64,000 bases of DNA from Vombatus ursinus (GCF_900497805.2 NW_020948739.1:9314003-9378002); one strand, 5' to 3'. Positions 1 to 8,310 are shown, counted from the stretch's first letter. Translations and numbers: made by a program. Notes: generated from the letters alone by a model not told the origin.

Positions 1-241
1 ATTGATTGATCCATGTACATTCCTTTTATCAGGAACTTTTGCTAAGGAGCCAGATGCCAGGATAGTATGTTGTGTCACTACCACCTCTGTACCTCAGTAG
101 TTAATGCTTGTTGTAGGCCCCTGTCCTGAATTTTGAGGAATGTGCCTTTAAGGATGGTGGTCTGAGGTAGGAACACGAATTATGAAGGCAAATAGACTTG
201 GAAGGAAGGGAAGGAATTGAAAGTAGGAAAAGAAAAACATA
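1..241. other. Unassigned sequence
   Basis: No family, exon or RNA gene is recognised here. There is no long open frame and no CpG-rich segment. Confidence 0.4.
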
Positions 242-251
242 AGGACTGCTG

Positions 252-497
252 TTGTTGTTCTATTGTGTCTGACTCCTTATAACCCCATTTGGGATTTTCT
301 TGGCAAAGATACTGGAGTGGTTTGCCATTTCCTTCTCCAGCTCATTTTACAGATGAAGAAACTGAGGCAATGAAGGTTAGTGACTTGCCCAGAGTCATAC
401 AGCTAGTATATGTCTGAGGCCAGATTTGAATTTAGGAAGATGAGTCTTTCTGACTCCAGGCCTAATGCTCTACCCATTGTGCCACCTAGCTGTCCTG
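252..497 (-). mobile_element. MAR1-type CORE-SINE with RTE tail
   Basis: On the minus strand this has the tRNA-like head (reverse complement of GCCACCTAGCTGTCC at the right end), the CORE (reverse complement of CAGATGAAGAAACTGAGGC) and the RTE/BovB-type tail (reverse complement of TGTGTCTGACTCCTTATAACC). It is flanked by a 10-bp direct repeat AGGACTGCTG at 242-251 and 498-507, read as its target-site duplication. Confidence 0.85.
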
Positions 498-734
498 AGG
501 ACTGCTGGGATTCCTCTAAATTTCTCTAGCTGCTGTCTCTGTTGCAGTCTGTTCGCCCTTCCTCCTCCTCCTTCTGTACTTTCTCCAAGAGCCACTTCTT
601 TCAGGGCTGTGGTCTACAAAAGCTCTATGAGATGAAAAATTGGAAAGGGCAGACAGTCACGAGGAAAGGTAGGAGATCCCTATCCCGTTATCATACTAGC
701 TAATTGAGAGGCAGAGAGTTATTGTAGTAAAAAA

Positions 735-1262
735 TTGTATCTGTAGTCGTATGTGGGTTTGAATCCAGGCTTACTAGGTGTGACTCAGTTTCTTCAGTTT
801 CCTCCTCTGCAAAATGAGAATGTCTTGTAAAAATGAATGTGCACAGAAGTTAATGGAGAGGTACATGGGGGGTGTGAGCAGGCTGCAATGCATATCCAGT
901 GAAGAACTTTGAATTATAGAAAGAAAAGATGTCATCAAGGAATTGTATGATATGAAAGGAAGATGGGCTGGCCATGTGGCAAGGGCGAAGGATGACAAAT
1001 GGACAGTGACAGTGTCCCACTGGTACCCTCAAAGTAAGGAGAACCTACAGGATATTCAGTGAATAGATCTGCTCGGGTGAACTTAGGGAGAAGGTGAACA
1101 AGAATAGGGCAGAAATGGATGGATTTTGACATATCAGTACAGGGAACAATCCATCACTGGCCCACTTGGGTATCTGAGTAAACTGCAGATAATAATATTG
1201 TCATGGCCTACCTCATGTTGTTATGAGGAAAAATACTTTGTAAACTGTGGAGTACAATAATG
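735..1262 (+). repeat. MIR-type CORE-SINE, split by an RTE remnant
   Basis: The head and CORE half (TTTGAATCCAGGCTTACTAG, then CAGTTTCCTCCTCTGCAAAA) lies at about 735-822. The 3' half (GATAATAATATTG, CTACCTCATGTTGTTATGAGG) lies at about 1187-1262. The roughly 360 bp between them is RTE-derived, so the SINE is the older host. Confidence 0.6.
823..1180 (+). pseudogene. RTE-clade ORF2 C-terminal remnant
   Basis: The frame 883-1059 reads LQCISSEEL, one stop, then DVIKELYDMKGRWAGHVARA, DDKWTVTVSHWYP. The I-x-SEEL and WAGHVAR-x(2)-D-x-(R/K)W signatures are those of the C-terminal tail of RTE-clade non-LTR retrotransposons. Further stops follow. It is distinct from the BovB-like RTE at 43634-44235. 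It could be an old mammalian RTE or a marsupial RTE-2/3; I cannot tell which. Confidence 0.6.
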
Positions 1263-1265
1263 TTA

Positions 1266-1730
1266 TAATAATAGATAGTATTTGTATAGCTCAGCTTTGT
1301 AAAGTACTTGACATATGTTAATTCATTTGATCTTCACAACAATCCTGTGAGGTAGGTGCTATTATTATTCCCACTTTGTTGTTGAGTTGTGTCTGACTCT
1401 TCATAACGCTACTGTGGGTTGGACCTATATTGTCCATGGTGTTTTCCTGACAAAGATACTAGAGTGGTTTGCCATTTCCTTCTCATGTGGATTGAGCCAA
1501 ACAGGGTTAAGTGACTTGTCCAGGGTCACACAGCCAGTGCGTGTCTGAGGCTGGATTTGAACTCAGGTCTTCCTGACTCCAGGCCCAGCACTCTATCCAC
1601 TGAGCCACCTAGCTGTTCCATTTTACAGGTGAGGAAATTGAGATCTAGAGAGGTTAAATGAGTTACACAGGGTCACACTGAAGTGTGTTTGAGGTAGGAT
1701 TTGAACTCAAGTCTTTCTGACACTTTCCCG
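1266..1730 (-). repeat. THER1/MIR CORE-SINE, split by a MAR1
   Basis: The L2-like tail and CORE start (GATCTTCACAACAATCCTGT, GGTAGGTGCTATTATTATTC) lie at 1266-1377. The rest of the CORE and head (GAGGAAATTGAGATCTAGAG, GGATTTGAACTCAAGTC) lie at 1619-1730. The gap is filled by the MAR1 copy. Confidence 0.75.
1378..1618 (-). mobile_element. MAR1-type CORE-SINE nested in THER1
   Basis: Complete minus-strand copy: RTE-type tail (GTGTCTGACTCTTCATAACG), GGTTTGCCATTTCCTTCTC, CORE (GTGACTTGTCCAGGGTCACA) and head (TATCCACTGAGCCACCTAGC). It interrupts a THER1 and is therefore younger than it. No clear target-site duplication is seen. Confidence 0.85.
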
Positions 1731-1777
1731 ATTTGCTGACCTCTTGCACTCAAAGTAAGTCATTTATCAAAGCATCT

Positions 1778-1915
1778 TGAGTTGGAAGGGACCTTAGCCA
1801 ACCCCTTTATTTTACAGAAGAGAAAACAAATGAAATAACTTGCTTAGTCACACAGTAAGAAGCAGAGCTGAGTTTTGATTCTAAGGCCTTAGCCTCCAGG
1901 CTAGTGTTTTTATGC
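1778..1915 (-). repeat. MIR3-type CORE-SINE (CR1/L3 tail)
   Basis: The plus strand reads GAGTTGGAAGGGACCTTAGC then TTTTACAGAAGAG. This is the reverse complement of a CORE followed by a CR1/L3-like tail. Many copies of this type occur in the window. Confidence 0.6.
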
Positions 1916-1935
1916 CCTGCTATTTGCCTCCCATA

Positions 1936-2740
1936 TTAGTTATTTGTCAACTGGAACACATTGGCAGGAAGAGGGGTTATGGTGAAAGAACATGAAAGAA
2001 ATAAGACTGGGGAGCAGAGCAGGAGGCAGCCCTGGGGTACTGGGCCAAATAAGGCAGGTCCTGGTTAATGCACACTTGAGAGTGGAGAAGGGGCTGCTGA
2101 AAAGAGGAGTATCACTCATTTTGTGGTGTGACCTCAGTCCTGCCCTGCCAACCACAAGGTGTGGAAAGGGGAAGAAGAAGGAGGCCAAGACAGCAGCATA
2201 AAACCAGCTCCCAACGTGCCATCCTTCAGCAGCTTTGCTTCCCTACAGTTAGGGTTTCTCCAGCTGTTTTCTTCAGGTGCTCCTCCGCTGTGGCACCTGA
2301 AGAGTTCACAGTGGGTCTTAAAGGTCCAGGTGTAGTGGGAAGGCTCGAACCCCAAGGAAGTCAGTCCTCATTCTTCGGGCTCAGCTGGGTCCCTACCCTT
2401 CAGTCCTGCCCTGCCCAGTCCCACAATCTCCCCTGGAGTACTTTCAGTTTTGAAGTTACTCAGTACTTAATTACTCAATAACTGCCATGGGGGTCAATTT
2501 CTAGATAATACTACTTCTGAATCAGCAGCAGGTCTAGGCTGTGTTACTTAATAAAGTGGTTTCTGTCTCTGTTGCCCACAGTTTTGTTTGGAGTCATGAG
2601 GGATGACTGAAGTCCAGCTAAAACCGTTGCTAAGAGGAGGAGAAGGAAATTAGAAACTGAGACTTGAGAATATTCGATTTTATTAGAACCAATACAAAAA
2701 GACATCATCCTCTGAAGAAGCTGCTTTCTCACTCCAAAGT
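1936..2740. other. Unassigned stretch
   Basis: No repeat family is recognised. Open frames of up to about 117 codons exist but show no recognisable domain, and no splice-site pattern frames them. Candidate single-copy DNA. Confidence 0.4.
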
Positions 2741-2744
2741 AACA

Positions 2745-2965
2745 CAAATTAATTTGTACTTGTATGGTGCTTTACTAATATCGTCTTGGAGGGGGTAGTT
2801 AGTAGCCATATATGATCCCCATTTTACAAATGAGGAAACTGTGACTCAGAGCAGTTAAAGGAAAGGCCCGAGATCACTTAGCTGGTTAAAAGGTAGCTTA
2901 GCTGGTTAAAAGGTAGCTCCAAAAGCAGACTTCAGGCTCCTCTAATCTTAGATCCTCTGTTCTCC
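2745..2965 (-). repeat. MIR/THER1 CORE-SINE with 20-bp tandem duplication
   Basis: TGATCCCCATTTTACAAATG, AGGAAACTGTGACTCAGAGC and the L2-like tail mark a minus-strand MIR-class SINE. Inside it CTTAGCTGGTTAAAAGGTAG is repeated exactly in tandem at 2877-2896 and 2897-2916. Confidence 0.6.
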
Positions 2966-3366
2966 CTCCTACCTTGCAACTGCCCTAAGTGTGTGTCCAA
3001 ACGCGGCGGTCAGGCCAGAGGCAAGACAAGCGTTGGGCATACTCCATTGATCACAGACACGATCCTAGCAGGGAGATAGATGCATTAACGCTCACATTAT
3101 CCACATGACTCTGCCAAAGGGGAAGAAACCTGCCCAGGTGAGTTTTCAGCTCAGCCAGAACAAAATCTAACAGGATTATTCTATTTCACATAATCAGACT
3201 CCCTACCTCTGAATGCTAGCCCTGTTCTTGTCATTAAAAACTATAGCACAGAGGGGACGTAATAATTCCTTGCTGACCAATAAAATATTTGCTTGTAGGT
3301 TGTCTTTAAGTGTCCCTGGGACATGAAAGCATTTAATGAATTCAATCTAAACACTGTTTGGCAATG
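2966..3366. other. Unassigned stretch
   Basis: No coding or repeat signature is recognised. A short CpG-rich run (ACGCGGCGGTC, about 3000) is isolated and is not a CpG island. Confidence 0.35.
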
Positions 3367-3415
3367 TAATACAGTGCAATAAAACTGCACTAAGAGTTTT
3401 GGGACACCCTGTATA
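3367..3415 (-). mobile_element. Mariner-like terminal inverted repeat (one end)
   Basis: GTTTTGGGACACCCTGTATA is the reverse complement of a TA-flanked mariner-type end beginning TACAGGGTGTCCCAAAAC, followed by TCTTAGTGCAGTTTTATTGC. I do not find the matching opposite end, so only one terminus is claimed. Confidence 0.5.
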
Positions 3416-3419
3416 CTTT

Positions 3420-3585
3420 GTCTAAAAGCAACTTGACCAGTCCCTTGACCTCTCTAAGCTTCAGTTTCCTCACCTGTAAAACAGAGCTAATGCTTGCTTT
3501 ACCCATCTCTAAAGTTGTCTTGAAAAAACCTTTTGTAAAATCTAAAACACTATGTAAATATCAGTTATTACTATTGCACCCTAAT
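3420..3585 (+). repeat. MIR CORE-SINE
   Basis: CTTCAGTTTCCTCACCTGTA, AAACAGAGCTAATGC and ACACTATGTAAATATCAGTT follow MIR order on the plus strand. The copy is diverged. Confidence 0.6.
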
Positions 3586-4169
3586 CATATCAGTCTGAAA
3601 ATATGGGCTCTTAAAACATGTTTTCTAATGATGGAGGTGACAATAATTCTTGAAACTGTTACATCAAAGTCAATAGCAACAAATTAAGATAATGTGGATT
3701 TTGCTGAGCCGAGCTCAATGTTTAAAGGACCATACACACCCAATTCAAATACAAAGACGGTCTAAAAATCCTATGATTCTTAGGACCCTCCTTCCTTTTT
3801 TCCATCACTCTGCCATCATCATGATAAGGGAAGATGGAATGGATGCTCAGGACTGAGGGCTATTTTATGCTTTACTTTGTCTCATGATTGCCATGGCCAA
3901 TGAATTCTTCACCAGGTGGTAAAGAAGTGGCCATCCCCCACTGATGGTGAGCACTCTCTGTGTTTAGCTGGTCTGGTCTTGGAAAGTAGACTCAGTCTAT
4001 TGCTGGGACCATGCTTGAAGACTTGCCAGCATGGGAAAACCTTCTGGTAACATGTGCTTTGCTGGCATAGTATAATAGTCTCTGAAAACTTAATGTCACC
4101 TTTCCCCTACAATGAAGTGCCAGATGGAACTTTGTGGGAGGCCATGTACAAAGTAGGAACTTGAGCCTT
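3586..4169. other. Unassigned stretch before the half-LINE
   Basis: No confident assignment. The segment around 3895-4165 (for example CTTGAAGACTTGCCAGCATG) faintly resembles the RTE-tail repeat at 51376-51828, but too weakly to call. Confidence 0.3.
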
Positions 4170-4184
4170 TGTACAATTATATTG
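4170..4184. repeat. Target-site duplication, left copy
   Basis: TGTACAATTATATTG, identical to 7045-7059. The pair brackets the minus-strand L1-type element. Confidence 0.9.
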
Positions 4185-4660
4185 TTTTTTTTATGGTAAT
4201 TTTTTTTTTTGTTGTTGTTTTCAACATTTACTTCCACAACATTTTGAGTTCTAAATTTTCACCCTATCTCGCCCCTCCCCCCTACCCCAAGATGGCATGC
4301 ATTCTAAATACCCCTTCCCCTAGTCTGCCTTCCCTTCTATCTCTCCCCCCCCTTCTCTTATCCCCTTCCCCTTCAATTTTCCTGTAGGGCAGGATAGATT
4401 TCTGTACCCCATTTCCTGTATTTCTTATTTCCCAGTTGCATGTGAAAACATTTTTTTTAAACATGTGTTTTTAAAACTTTGGGTTCCAAATTTTCTCCCT
4501 TCCTCCCTCCCCACCCACCATCATTGATAAGGCAAGCAACTAAATATAGGTTATATATGTGCAGTTATGCAAAACACTTCCATATTAGACATGCTGTGAA
4601 AAACTAACTCTATTTCCCTTAATCCTATCCCACCCACCCATTTATTCTATTCTTTCTTCT
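4185..4660 (-). other. Half-LINE 3' UTR with duplicated module
   Basis: Two L1 3'-UTR starts are present: about 4215-4320 (TTTTGAGTTCTAAATTTTC) and about 4465-4610 (TTTGGGTTCCAAATTTTCTC). A segment at 4322-4410 (ATTTTCCTGTAGGGCAGGAT) repeats the inter-ORF segment at 4710-4795 (ATTTTCCTGTAGGGTAAGAC). The 3' end therefore looks like two stacked modules about 390 bp apart. Confidence 0.6.
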
Positions 4661-5212
4661 GACCCTGTCCCTCCTCAGAAGTATTTGCTTCTGATTACTC
4701 CCTTTCCCAATCTGCCCTCCTCTCTATCATTCCTCTATTCTCTTGTCCCCTTCCCCCCCTATTTTCCTGTAGGGTAAGACAGATTTCCACATCCAATTGA
4801 GTGTGTATGTTATTCCCTCCTTAAGTCAAATCCTATGAGAATAAGATTCACTCATTCCCTCTCACCTTCCCCCATTTCCCCTCCACTGTAGGAGCCTTTT
4901 CTTTTCTGTTTTTTTTTTTTTTTTGGTGGGATAATTTACCCCATTCTACCTCTCCCTTTCTCCTTCTCCTAGTATATTCCTCTCTCACCCCTTAATTTTA
5001 TTCTCCAGATATGACCCCTTCATTTTCAACTCACCCTGTGCCCTCTATCTATCTATCTATATCTTTATATACGTACATATAATTTTTTCCCCTCCAACTA
5101 CCTTAATACTGACAAAGGTCTCATGAGTTACAAATATCATCTTTCCATGCAGGAATGTAAACAGTTCAACCTTAATAAGTCTCTTATGATTTTCTCTTTC
5201 CTGTTTACCTCT

Positions 5213-6282
5213 TCATGTTCCACTTGAGTCTTGTATTGGAAAGTCAAATTTTCTATTCAACTCTGGTCTTTTCATCAAGAATGCTTGAAAGTCCTCTATT
5301 TCACTGAATGACCATTTTTTTCCCTGAAGGATTATATTCAGTTTTGCTGGGTAGGTGATCTTGGTTGTAATCCCATCTCCTTTGCTCTCCAGAATATTAT
5401 ATTCCATGCCCTGCGGTCCCTTAATGTAGAAGCAGCTAAATCTTGTGTTATCCTGATTGTGTTTCCACAATACTTGAATTGTTTCTTTCTGGCTGCTTGT
5501 AATATTTTCTCCTTGACCTAGGAACTCTGGAATTTGGCTATAATATTCCTAGGAGTTTTCCTTTGGGGATCTCTTTCAGGAGGTGATCGGTGAATTCTTT
5601 CAATTTCTATTTTGCCTTCTGGTTCTAAAATATCAGGACAGTTTTCCTTGATCATTTCTTGAAAGATGATGTCTAGGCTCTTTTTTTGATCGTGGCTTTC
5701 AGATTGTCCAATAATTTTTAAATTCTCTGTCCTGGATCTATTTTCCAGGTCAGTTCTTTTTCCAATGAGATATTTCACATTGTTTTCTAATTTTTCATTC
5801 TTTTGAATTTGTTTTACAGTGTCTTGATTTCTCATAAAGTCACTAGCTTCCAATTGCTCTATTCTAATTTTTAAGGAAGTATTTTTTTCAGCAAGCTTTT
5901 GGACTTCCTTTTCCATTTGGCCAATTTTGCTTTTTAGGGCATTCTTCTCCTCATTGGCTTTTTGGACCTCTTTCGCCATTTGGGTTAGGCTATTTTTTAA
6001 GGTGTTATTTTCTTCAGTATTTTTTTGGGTCTCCTTTAGCAAGCTGTTGACTTGTTTTTCATGATTTTCTTGCATCACTCTCAGTTTTTCCTCTACTTCT
6101 CTTACTTGCTTCTCAAAATCCCTTTTGAGCTCTTCCAAGGCCTGGGACTGATTCATATTTTTCTTGGAGGGTTTGGATGTAGGAGCTTTGGCTTTGTTGT
6201 CTTCTTCTGGTTGAATGTTTTGATCTTTTTTGTCACCAAAGTAAGATAATATAGTCTGACTCTTTTTGCGCTGCTTACTCAT
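5213..6282 (-). pseudogene. L1-type ORF1 (ORF1p), nearly intact
   Basis: This encodes the L1 ORF1 RNA-binding chaperone, about 355 residues, the usual family length. I start at ATG 6282-6280 (MSKQRKKSQTILSYFG); the four codons upstream in frame begin with TTG, not ATG. Order: basic N-terminus (1-16) holding SQTILSYF; linker; a long coiled coil (about 50-170) with three 21-residue repeats at 78-140; RRM-like domain (TENLKIIG near 185, PEGKIEIERIHRSPPER, TPRNIIAKF); and a C-terminal domain with ITYPAKLNIILQGKKWSF and FLMKRPELNRKF. A TAG at 5518-5520 interrupts the frame after residue 254, probably from CAG. A 1-nt loss near 5360 moves the C-terminal domain to another frame, which stays open to 5213. 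It is not translatable in full as it stands. Confidence 0.85.
5863..6051 (-). repeat. Three 63-bp repeats encoding coiled-coil heptads
   Basis: Three consecutive 21-residue units share the pattern L/M-x-KE-(T/V)-QK-x(2)-E-x-N-x-LK (KETQKNTEENNTLK, KEVQKANEEKNALK, KEVQKLAEKNTSLK). Each is three heptads, so copy number can change without breaking coil register. Confidence 0.7.
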
Positions 6283-7044
6283 GATCCCGGCCAATTACTT
6301 GAGTTTTAAACTCTTAAGGTAAAAGTCTGCTTCCAATGTGAAGAGTGTACTGTCCCAAGCTTTGCACAGCTGTTTTCAGAGGTACTTCTAGGGTACTGTT
6401 TTCAGAGGTACTTCTAGGGTACTGTTTTCAGAGGTACTTCTAAATTTTCAGTTCTTCCAAGGTGGTATAATAAGGGGCGAGGTGTTTTCTCTCCACCACC
6501 ACAACAAGCTCCACCACACCAGCATTTCTCCTTGCCCCAGGACCACCCCTCAGAACTGTGACCCAGATCCAAGCACAGGTAAAGCAAGAGATTCCTGCCT
6601 CAGCACTGGCAAAGAGATCCCTGCAATCCCGCTCTGATCAGCCACTCGATTCCCCTTCAGTCTGTGGGCCTGAAGCTCAGGAAAAAGCCGCGGCCCTGGG
6701 GGTGGCTGAGACCTAGCTCCTCTCTCACCGCAGTCACACTTTTCTCACTGACCTTCTAAGTTGTCTTTGGCGTTCAGGGGTTGAGAAGTCTGGAAACTGC
6801 AACAGCTGCCCGTGATTCAGTCCTCTAAGGCCTGCTCCAAATTGTGCTCCTCTCCCCGCCCAGTGCGATATACCTTTCCAATCAACCATCCAGGCTGTCT
6901 TTGGCTGGAAATTTGTTTCATTCTGTATTTTTGTGGATTCTGCTGCTTTAGAATTTGTTTAGAGCCATTTTTTTAGGTATTTGGAGGGCTTTGGGAGAGA
7001 GCTCAAGATAGTCACTGCTTTCCCTCCGCTATCTTGGCTCTGCC
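6283..7044 (-). promoter_or_regulatory. L1-type 5' UTR (internal promoter region)
   Basis: About 760 bp from the element's first base to the ORF1 start, more CpG- and GC-rich than its flanks. It begins GGCAGAGCCAAGATAGCGGA; CAAGATAGCGG lies where L1 5' UTRs commonly carry a YY1-type CAAGATGGCGG site. Promoter activity is inferred from family knowledge only. Confidence 0.65.
6370..6442 (-). repeat. 26-bp tandem repeat in half-LINE 5' UTR
   Basis: The plus-strand unit begins CTGTTTTCAGAGGTACTTCT and ends AGGGTA. There are exact copies at 6370-6395 and 6396-6421 and a 21-bp partial third at 6422-6442. Confidence 0.9.
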
Positions 7045-7059
7045 TGTACAATTATATTG
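7045..7059. repeat. Target-site duplication, right copy
   Basis: TGTACAATTATATTG, an exact match to 4170-4184. Confidence 0.9.
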
Positions 7060-7189
7060 AATGCTGAATAGGCCATGATGGTAGAGAAATAGACTAATTA
7101 CTTGAAGCCTCCTTTAGACATATGATATTACACATTGTCTGTATTATGAAAGTTGTGTCCATCAGTGAACTGATCATGGTATCATCGAG

Positions 7190-7340
7190 CTAGGCTAGAA
7201 GAAAACTGAAAGGCCAATTAGTTCAACTCTTTCATCTTGCAGATGGGGAAACTGAGGCTCAGAAAGAGCTTGGTCATGGTCACATAACTAATAAGTATCA
7301 GAAAATTTTCCTATGTTCAGTCTTCTATCTACTGCGTCTG
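7190..7340 (-). repeat. MIR3-type CORE-SINE
   Basis: GGCCAATTAGTTCAACTC, then ATGGGGAAACTGAGGCTCAG and TGGTCACATAACTAATAAG, is a reverse-complemented CORE with CR1/L3-like tail. Confidence 0.55.
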
Positions 7341-7430
7341 GTGACTGAAAAGTCAAGAACTCCCTGAAAGAAAGATGGTATATAACCGCTACTTGTTTGT
7401 TTTTCGGTCAGTTTCCTGTGCCTGATGGTA

Positions 7431-7496
7431 CAGGGGTGGGAAACCTGAGACTTTGAGGCCACATGTGGCCTTGAAGCCACAGGTTCCCCACTCCTG
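7431..7496. mobile_element. 66-bp hAT-type fold-back (miniature element)
   Basis: The left end CAGGGGTGGGAAACCTG and right end CAGGTTCCCCACTCCTG are inverted repeats (15 of 17 match). Between them GAGGCCACATGTGGCCTT is also near-palindromic. The ends resemble the CAGGGGTGGGGAACCTG termini of marsupial Charlie/hAT elements. Neighbouring 8-mers do not match, so no target-site duplication is seen. Confidence 0.6.
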
Positions 7497-7499
7497 GAA

Positions 7500-7770
7500 C
7501 CAGTTTTCCCCCATGCATGCTTCTATCTCCATAACAATCCCTCCACCTGACCCTAAGCAGGTTGGAATTTTCTTTTCTTGTCCTGGCTTTCTGGCAGGAG
7601 AGGTGCAGATCACTCTGGCCTAGGATGGCTTGGGCCCTCCTTTGATGACCGCAGAACCTAGAGCTGGAGAACTTTTGACTCTCAAGTTATACTAGTCTTG
7701 TAGCAAATAGCCGATTGAGCTGTTAGATGTCACAGAAAGGCTTGGCAGGACTGAGAATGATGGGAAAGGG
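7500..7770. other. Unassigned sequence
   Basis: Nothing recognised. Confidence 0.3.
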
Positions 7771-7771
7771 A

Positions 7772-8033
7772 AGGCAATAGCATTTATTAAATGCCTAGTA
7801 TGTGCCAGCCACTGTGCTAAGTGGTTTACAAATATTATCTTGTTTGATCCTCACAACAACCCTGTGAGGCAGGTGTTGTTATTATCCCAATTTAACAATG
7901 AAGGAAACTGAGGCAAACAAACGTTAAGTGACTTTTCCAGGGTCACACAGGTAGTAAGTGTCTGAGGCTAGATTTGAACTCAGGTCCTCCTGACTCCAGG
8001 CCCAGTGCTCTATCTATTGTGCAACTTATCTGT
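7772..8033 (-). mobile_element. THER1-type CORE-SINE, near full length
   Basis: L2-like tail (CATTTATTAAATGCCTAGTA), CORE (AGGAAACTGAGGCAAAC, GGGTCACACAGGTAGTAAGT) and tRNA-like head (TGACTCCAGGCCCAGTGCTC) occur in order on the minus strand. Confidence 0.85.
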
Positions 8034-8099
8034 GAGTGTGAACATTTGTTGAGCATTTAAAATACAGTTATTATTTGAAATAATAGATATTGTCCAAAG

Positions 8100-8310
8100 C
8101 TAATAGTCAGCATTTATATAATTTTAAGGTTTATAAATTACTTTACACTTTTATCTCATTTGATCCTCACAAAATTCCTTATTTAGTACAAAAACCCTGT
8201 ATTTATTCATAAAATCTTGTAAAACTATATCATTATCATCCTTCATTCCATGAGGAAATCGAGATTTAGAAAAGTTAGGTAACATGCCCATAGTCATGCA
8301 CATGTAGTAT
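8100..8310 (-). repeat. MIR/THER1 CORE-SINE
   Basis: ATCTCATTTGATCCTCACAA followed by ATGAGGAAATCGAGATTTAG is a MIR-class tail and CORE with an internal insertion of about 60 bp. Confidence 0.55.

Larger units (their letters stand above)
4185..7044 (-). mobile_element. Complete-looking L1-type element lacking ORF2 (HAL1-type half-LINE)
   Basis: Read on the minus strand the element has: a 5' end beginning GGCAGAGCCAAGATAGCGGA at 7044; a 5' UTR to 6283; ORF1 from 6282 to 5213; the segment that in the right-edge L1 lies between ORF1 and ORF2 (5212 to about 4660); then L1 3' UTR and a terminal A-rich tail at 4185-4210. A perfect 15-bp target-site duplication flanks it. No endonuclease or reverse transcriptase sequence is present. 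By eye, homology to the L1 at 58855-64000 ends at about 4660, which corresponds to that L1's ORF2 start codon (62677). Half-LINEs are known L1 derivatives that keep ORF1 and use ORF2p in trans. Alternatives are a single internally deleted L1 or a reverse-transcribed spliced L1 RNA. The near-intact ORF1 and perfect flanks suggest relative youth. Confidence 0.8.

Noticed and set aside
252-497. tRNA gene
   Set aside because: The tRNA-like A and B box regions in this and other heads belong to CORE-SINEs; no cloverleaf with intact acceptor stem is visible.
2128-2481. 117-codon frame
   Set aside because: No recognisable domain, no splice signals, no conserved motif; overlaps other random frames.
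3000-3012. CpG island
   Set aside because: Only a handful of CpGs in about 12 bp; surrounding DNA is CpG-poor.
4185-7044. Ordinary 5'-truncated L1
   Set aside because: The 5' end, 5' UTR and ORF1 start are all present and the missing part is internal (ORF2), so 5' truncation does not describe it.
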